Shown here: piece by piece, positions 62,761-64,000 of the stretch
Numbering within the stretch: the first letter of the stretch is position 1
How the letters are laid out: each line of letters starts with the position of its first letter
From: Pacificibacter marinus
Lineage (GTDB): Bacteria > Pseudomonadota > Alphaproteobacteria > Rhodobacterales > Rhodobacteraceae
Reading direction: 5' to 3'
NCBI RefSeq assembly: GCF_018860505.1
Contig: NZ_JAHKPU010000018.1
Coordinates: 62,001 to 126,000 of the forward strand
Length of the DNA stretch: 64,000 bases
Program-made: the position numbers and the translations under genes
The notes under the pieces: model-generated
Database searches by the model: none
The model's input: the letters and a program-made list of their open reading frames with translations, nothing else
Told to the model about the DNA's origin: nothing

Positions 62761-63864
62761 ATGGCAACCGAAGAGATCCTCGTGATGGGCTCGTCCCTTC
62801 TCGACAACGTTTCTGTCAGTACAAACCACGGCGGCCAAAATGGCGGCCGTATAATGATCAAGAACGGTGACACCGATTTTGATACAGACGATGTCATCGT
62901 CATTACTGTGGAAAACGTCTACAATGGTGAGGTGACAGGTCAAAGCAAGGTCGTCGGCATCATCGTCTACGATTCTCCCACCGACTATGTAAACGGCACG
63001 GTGAAATACACCTATGAGCCTATGAACCCTGGACAATCAGCCACGATTCAAAGCGATCTTTCAGGGCTGGGTGATACATATTTGCGCTTTAACGCAAACG
63101 TGCTGGTCTCTTCTGATGGAGGCCCAAGTTTAAACAACGTATTGATTGCACCAGGGCAAGACCTCACGGACCTGCGCCCGATCATCCAGATCGATCATGA
63201 AACCGACGTGGATTATGATGGCGATGGCGTGATCGATAGGGTTGGCGACGGCAACTTTAACGTCGACAACAACGTCTTTGCCGAAGATATCATCGGGGCT
63301 GCCGTATGCTTGACCCGTGGCACGTTGATCGACACTCCAAATGGCCCCAAATACATCGAGACCTTGAAAACGGGCGACATGGTCAACACGCTCGACAACG
63401 GCCCACAAGCCATTCGCTGGATCGGCGCCCGCACCATGCCCGCGCAAGCCGCGTTGGCCCCCGTTCTGATCAAAGCCGGCGCCATGGGCAATCTGCGTGA
63501 CCTCAAAGTGTCGCAAAATCACCGCATGTTGGTGCGCGGCCCCCAAGCGCAAATCCTGTTCGGTGAACGTGATGTTCTGGTCGCCGCCAAACATCTGGTC
63601 AACGACGATAAAATCCGCATCGTGAGTGGTGGCACGGTCGACTATTTCCACATGCTGTTTGACACACACCAGATCATCTTCGCCGAAAGTTGCCCCACAG
63701 AAAGCCTGTTTCCGGGGCAAGAGGCGCTTGATGCCGTGTCTGGTGACGCACGCGCAGAGATTTTAACCATCTTCCCCGAACTGAGTGACGACACCAGCAC
63801 AGCACAATTGTCGCGCTATGAGTTGAAATCATGGGAAGCAGAAGCTCTTAAACGCGCTGTTTAA
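62761..63864 (+). CDS. Hint-domain protein (Hint_2 type)
   Basis: The 367-residue protein has an N-terminal strand-rich, Asp- and Gly-rich region (1-175) resembling secreted calcium-binding repeats, and a C-terminal Hint_2 domain that starts at Cys183 in AVCLTRGTLIDTPNG and continues with IRWIGAR, VSQNHRMLVRGPQAQ and HMLFDTHQIIFAE. Hint_2 proteins are numerous in Rhodobacterales and are thought to self-process, but their role is unknown. There is no Sec signal; export by a type I system is possible. It lies 280 bases after the UbiH gene. Confidence 0.85.
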   Translation: MATEEILVMGSSLLDNVSVSTNHGGQNGGRIMIKNGDTDFDTDDVIVITVENVYNGEVTGQSKVVGIIVYDSPTDYVNGTVKYTYEPMNPGQSATIQSDLSGLGDTYLRFNANVLVSSDGGPSLNNVLIAPGQDLTDLRPIIQIDHETDVDYDGDGVIDRVGDGNFNVDNNVFAEDIIGAAVCLTRGTLIDTPNGPKYIETLKTGDMVNTLDNGPQAIRWIGARTMPAQAALAPVLIKAGAMGNLRDLKVSQNHRMLVRGPQAQILFGERDVLVAAKHLVNDDKIRIVSGGTVDYFHMLFDTHQIIFAESCPTESLFPGQEALDAVSGDARAEILTIFPELSDDTSTAQLSRYELKSWEAEALKRAV

Positions 63865-63960
63865 CCTATATTACTGACAACGGCCGGCGGGCATAGGCCT
63901 TGCCCCCCGCCCTGCCATATCTTAGAACGCGGATGAACCTGATTTACCGGAGCCCGCGTC

Positions 63961-64000
63961 ATGCTTGACACCATTCAATACACAAGTCCAAAGCCCAAAG
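63961..64000 (+). CDS. Start of an unidentified gene (partial)
   Basis: An ATG after CCGGAG opens a frame reading MLDTIQYTSPKPK up to the window edge. Thirteen codons are too few to name the product. Confidence 0.4.
   Translation, partial: MLDTIQYTSPKPK

Overview
The window looks like an alphaproteobacterium of the order Rhodobacterales, probably a marine Roseobacter-group organism. The reasons are the trpC-moaC-moeA-lexA-comEC-gltX-gltA gene order, a gene-transfer-agent (GTA) type endolysin and holin, a complete thiosulfate-oxidising sox cluster, CoA-acylating methylmalonate-semialdehyde dehydrogenase, a Hint-domain protein, TTAA-N7-TTAA (CtrA-type) and GAAC-N7-GAAC (alphaproteobacterial LexA-type) sites, and aa3-type cytochrome oxidase. 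It is ordinary chromosomal sequence. I see no insertion sequences, integrases, CRISPR arrays or rRNA genes.

Layout. 1-8.4 kb: end of trpC, molybdenum cofactor genes moaC and moeA, lexA with a triple SOS box, comEC on the minus strand, then gltX and gltA. 8.5-17.6 kb, all minus strand: an enoyl-CoA hydratase homologue and a cytochrome c maturation block (ccmE, ccmF, ccmH). Between ccmE and ccmF lie five genes with overlapping stops and starts: GTA-type endolysin, GTA-type holin and three small, mostly membrane, proteins of unknown function. argC, murI and an acyltransferase follow. 17.9-24 kb: a LysR regulator, a candidate small RNA with its own terminator, purL, a cysteine-cluster protein, bolA, a monothiol glutaredoxin, and zapA with a coiled-coil partner. 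24.3-29.1 kb: tkt and two GAPDH genes, both preceded by LacI-type (CceR-like) operators. 29.3-33.8 kb: marC, coaD, a CBS protein, and a LysR gene divergent from mmsA.

33.9-45.9 kb is a sulfur-oxidation island. soxD, C, B, A, Z, Y, X, W and V are on the minus strand; soxS, a haem-binding protein, the ArsR-type repressor soxR and a YeeE/SoxT transporter are on the plus strand. A YgaP-like membrane protein, a Crp/Fnr regulator and a DUF302 protein flank the soxD end. SoxYZ carries the sulfur substrate, SoxXA loads it, SoxB and SoxCD strip it off as sulfate, and SoxV, SoxW and SoxS supply reductant. The two soxR-family operator candidates share a 12-base pattern. Rho-independent terminators separate soxXYZA from soxB and soxB from soxCD. 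The haem proteins need the Ccm genes and SoxC needs the molybdenum cofactor genes found earlier in the window.

45.9-64 kb: glycerate kinase, a flavin oxidoreductase, tRNA-Leu(GAG), lipB, a soluble cytochrome c, ctaD, a MerR regulator with a cation exporter, two DUF proteins, a YqeY protein, carA, a large glycosyltransferase with an N-terminal MshEN (c-di-GMP-binding type) domain behind a CtrA-type box, a GntR regulator, a nucleotidase, a UbiH-type hydroxylase, a Hint-domain protein and the first codons of one more gene.

The least described parts are the coupled lysis operon at 12.0-14.0 kb, the CtrA box plus MshEN-glycosyltransferase at 56.6-59.2 kb, and the candidate small RNA at about 19.0 kb.
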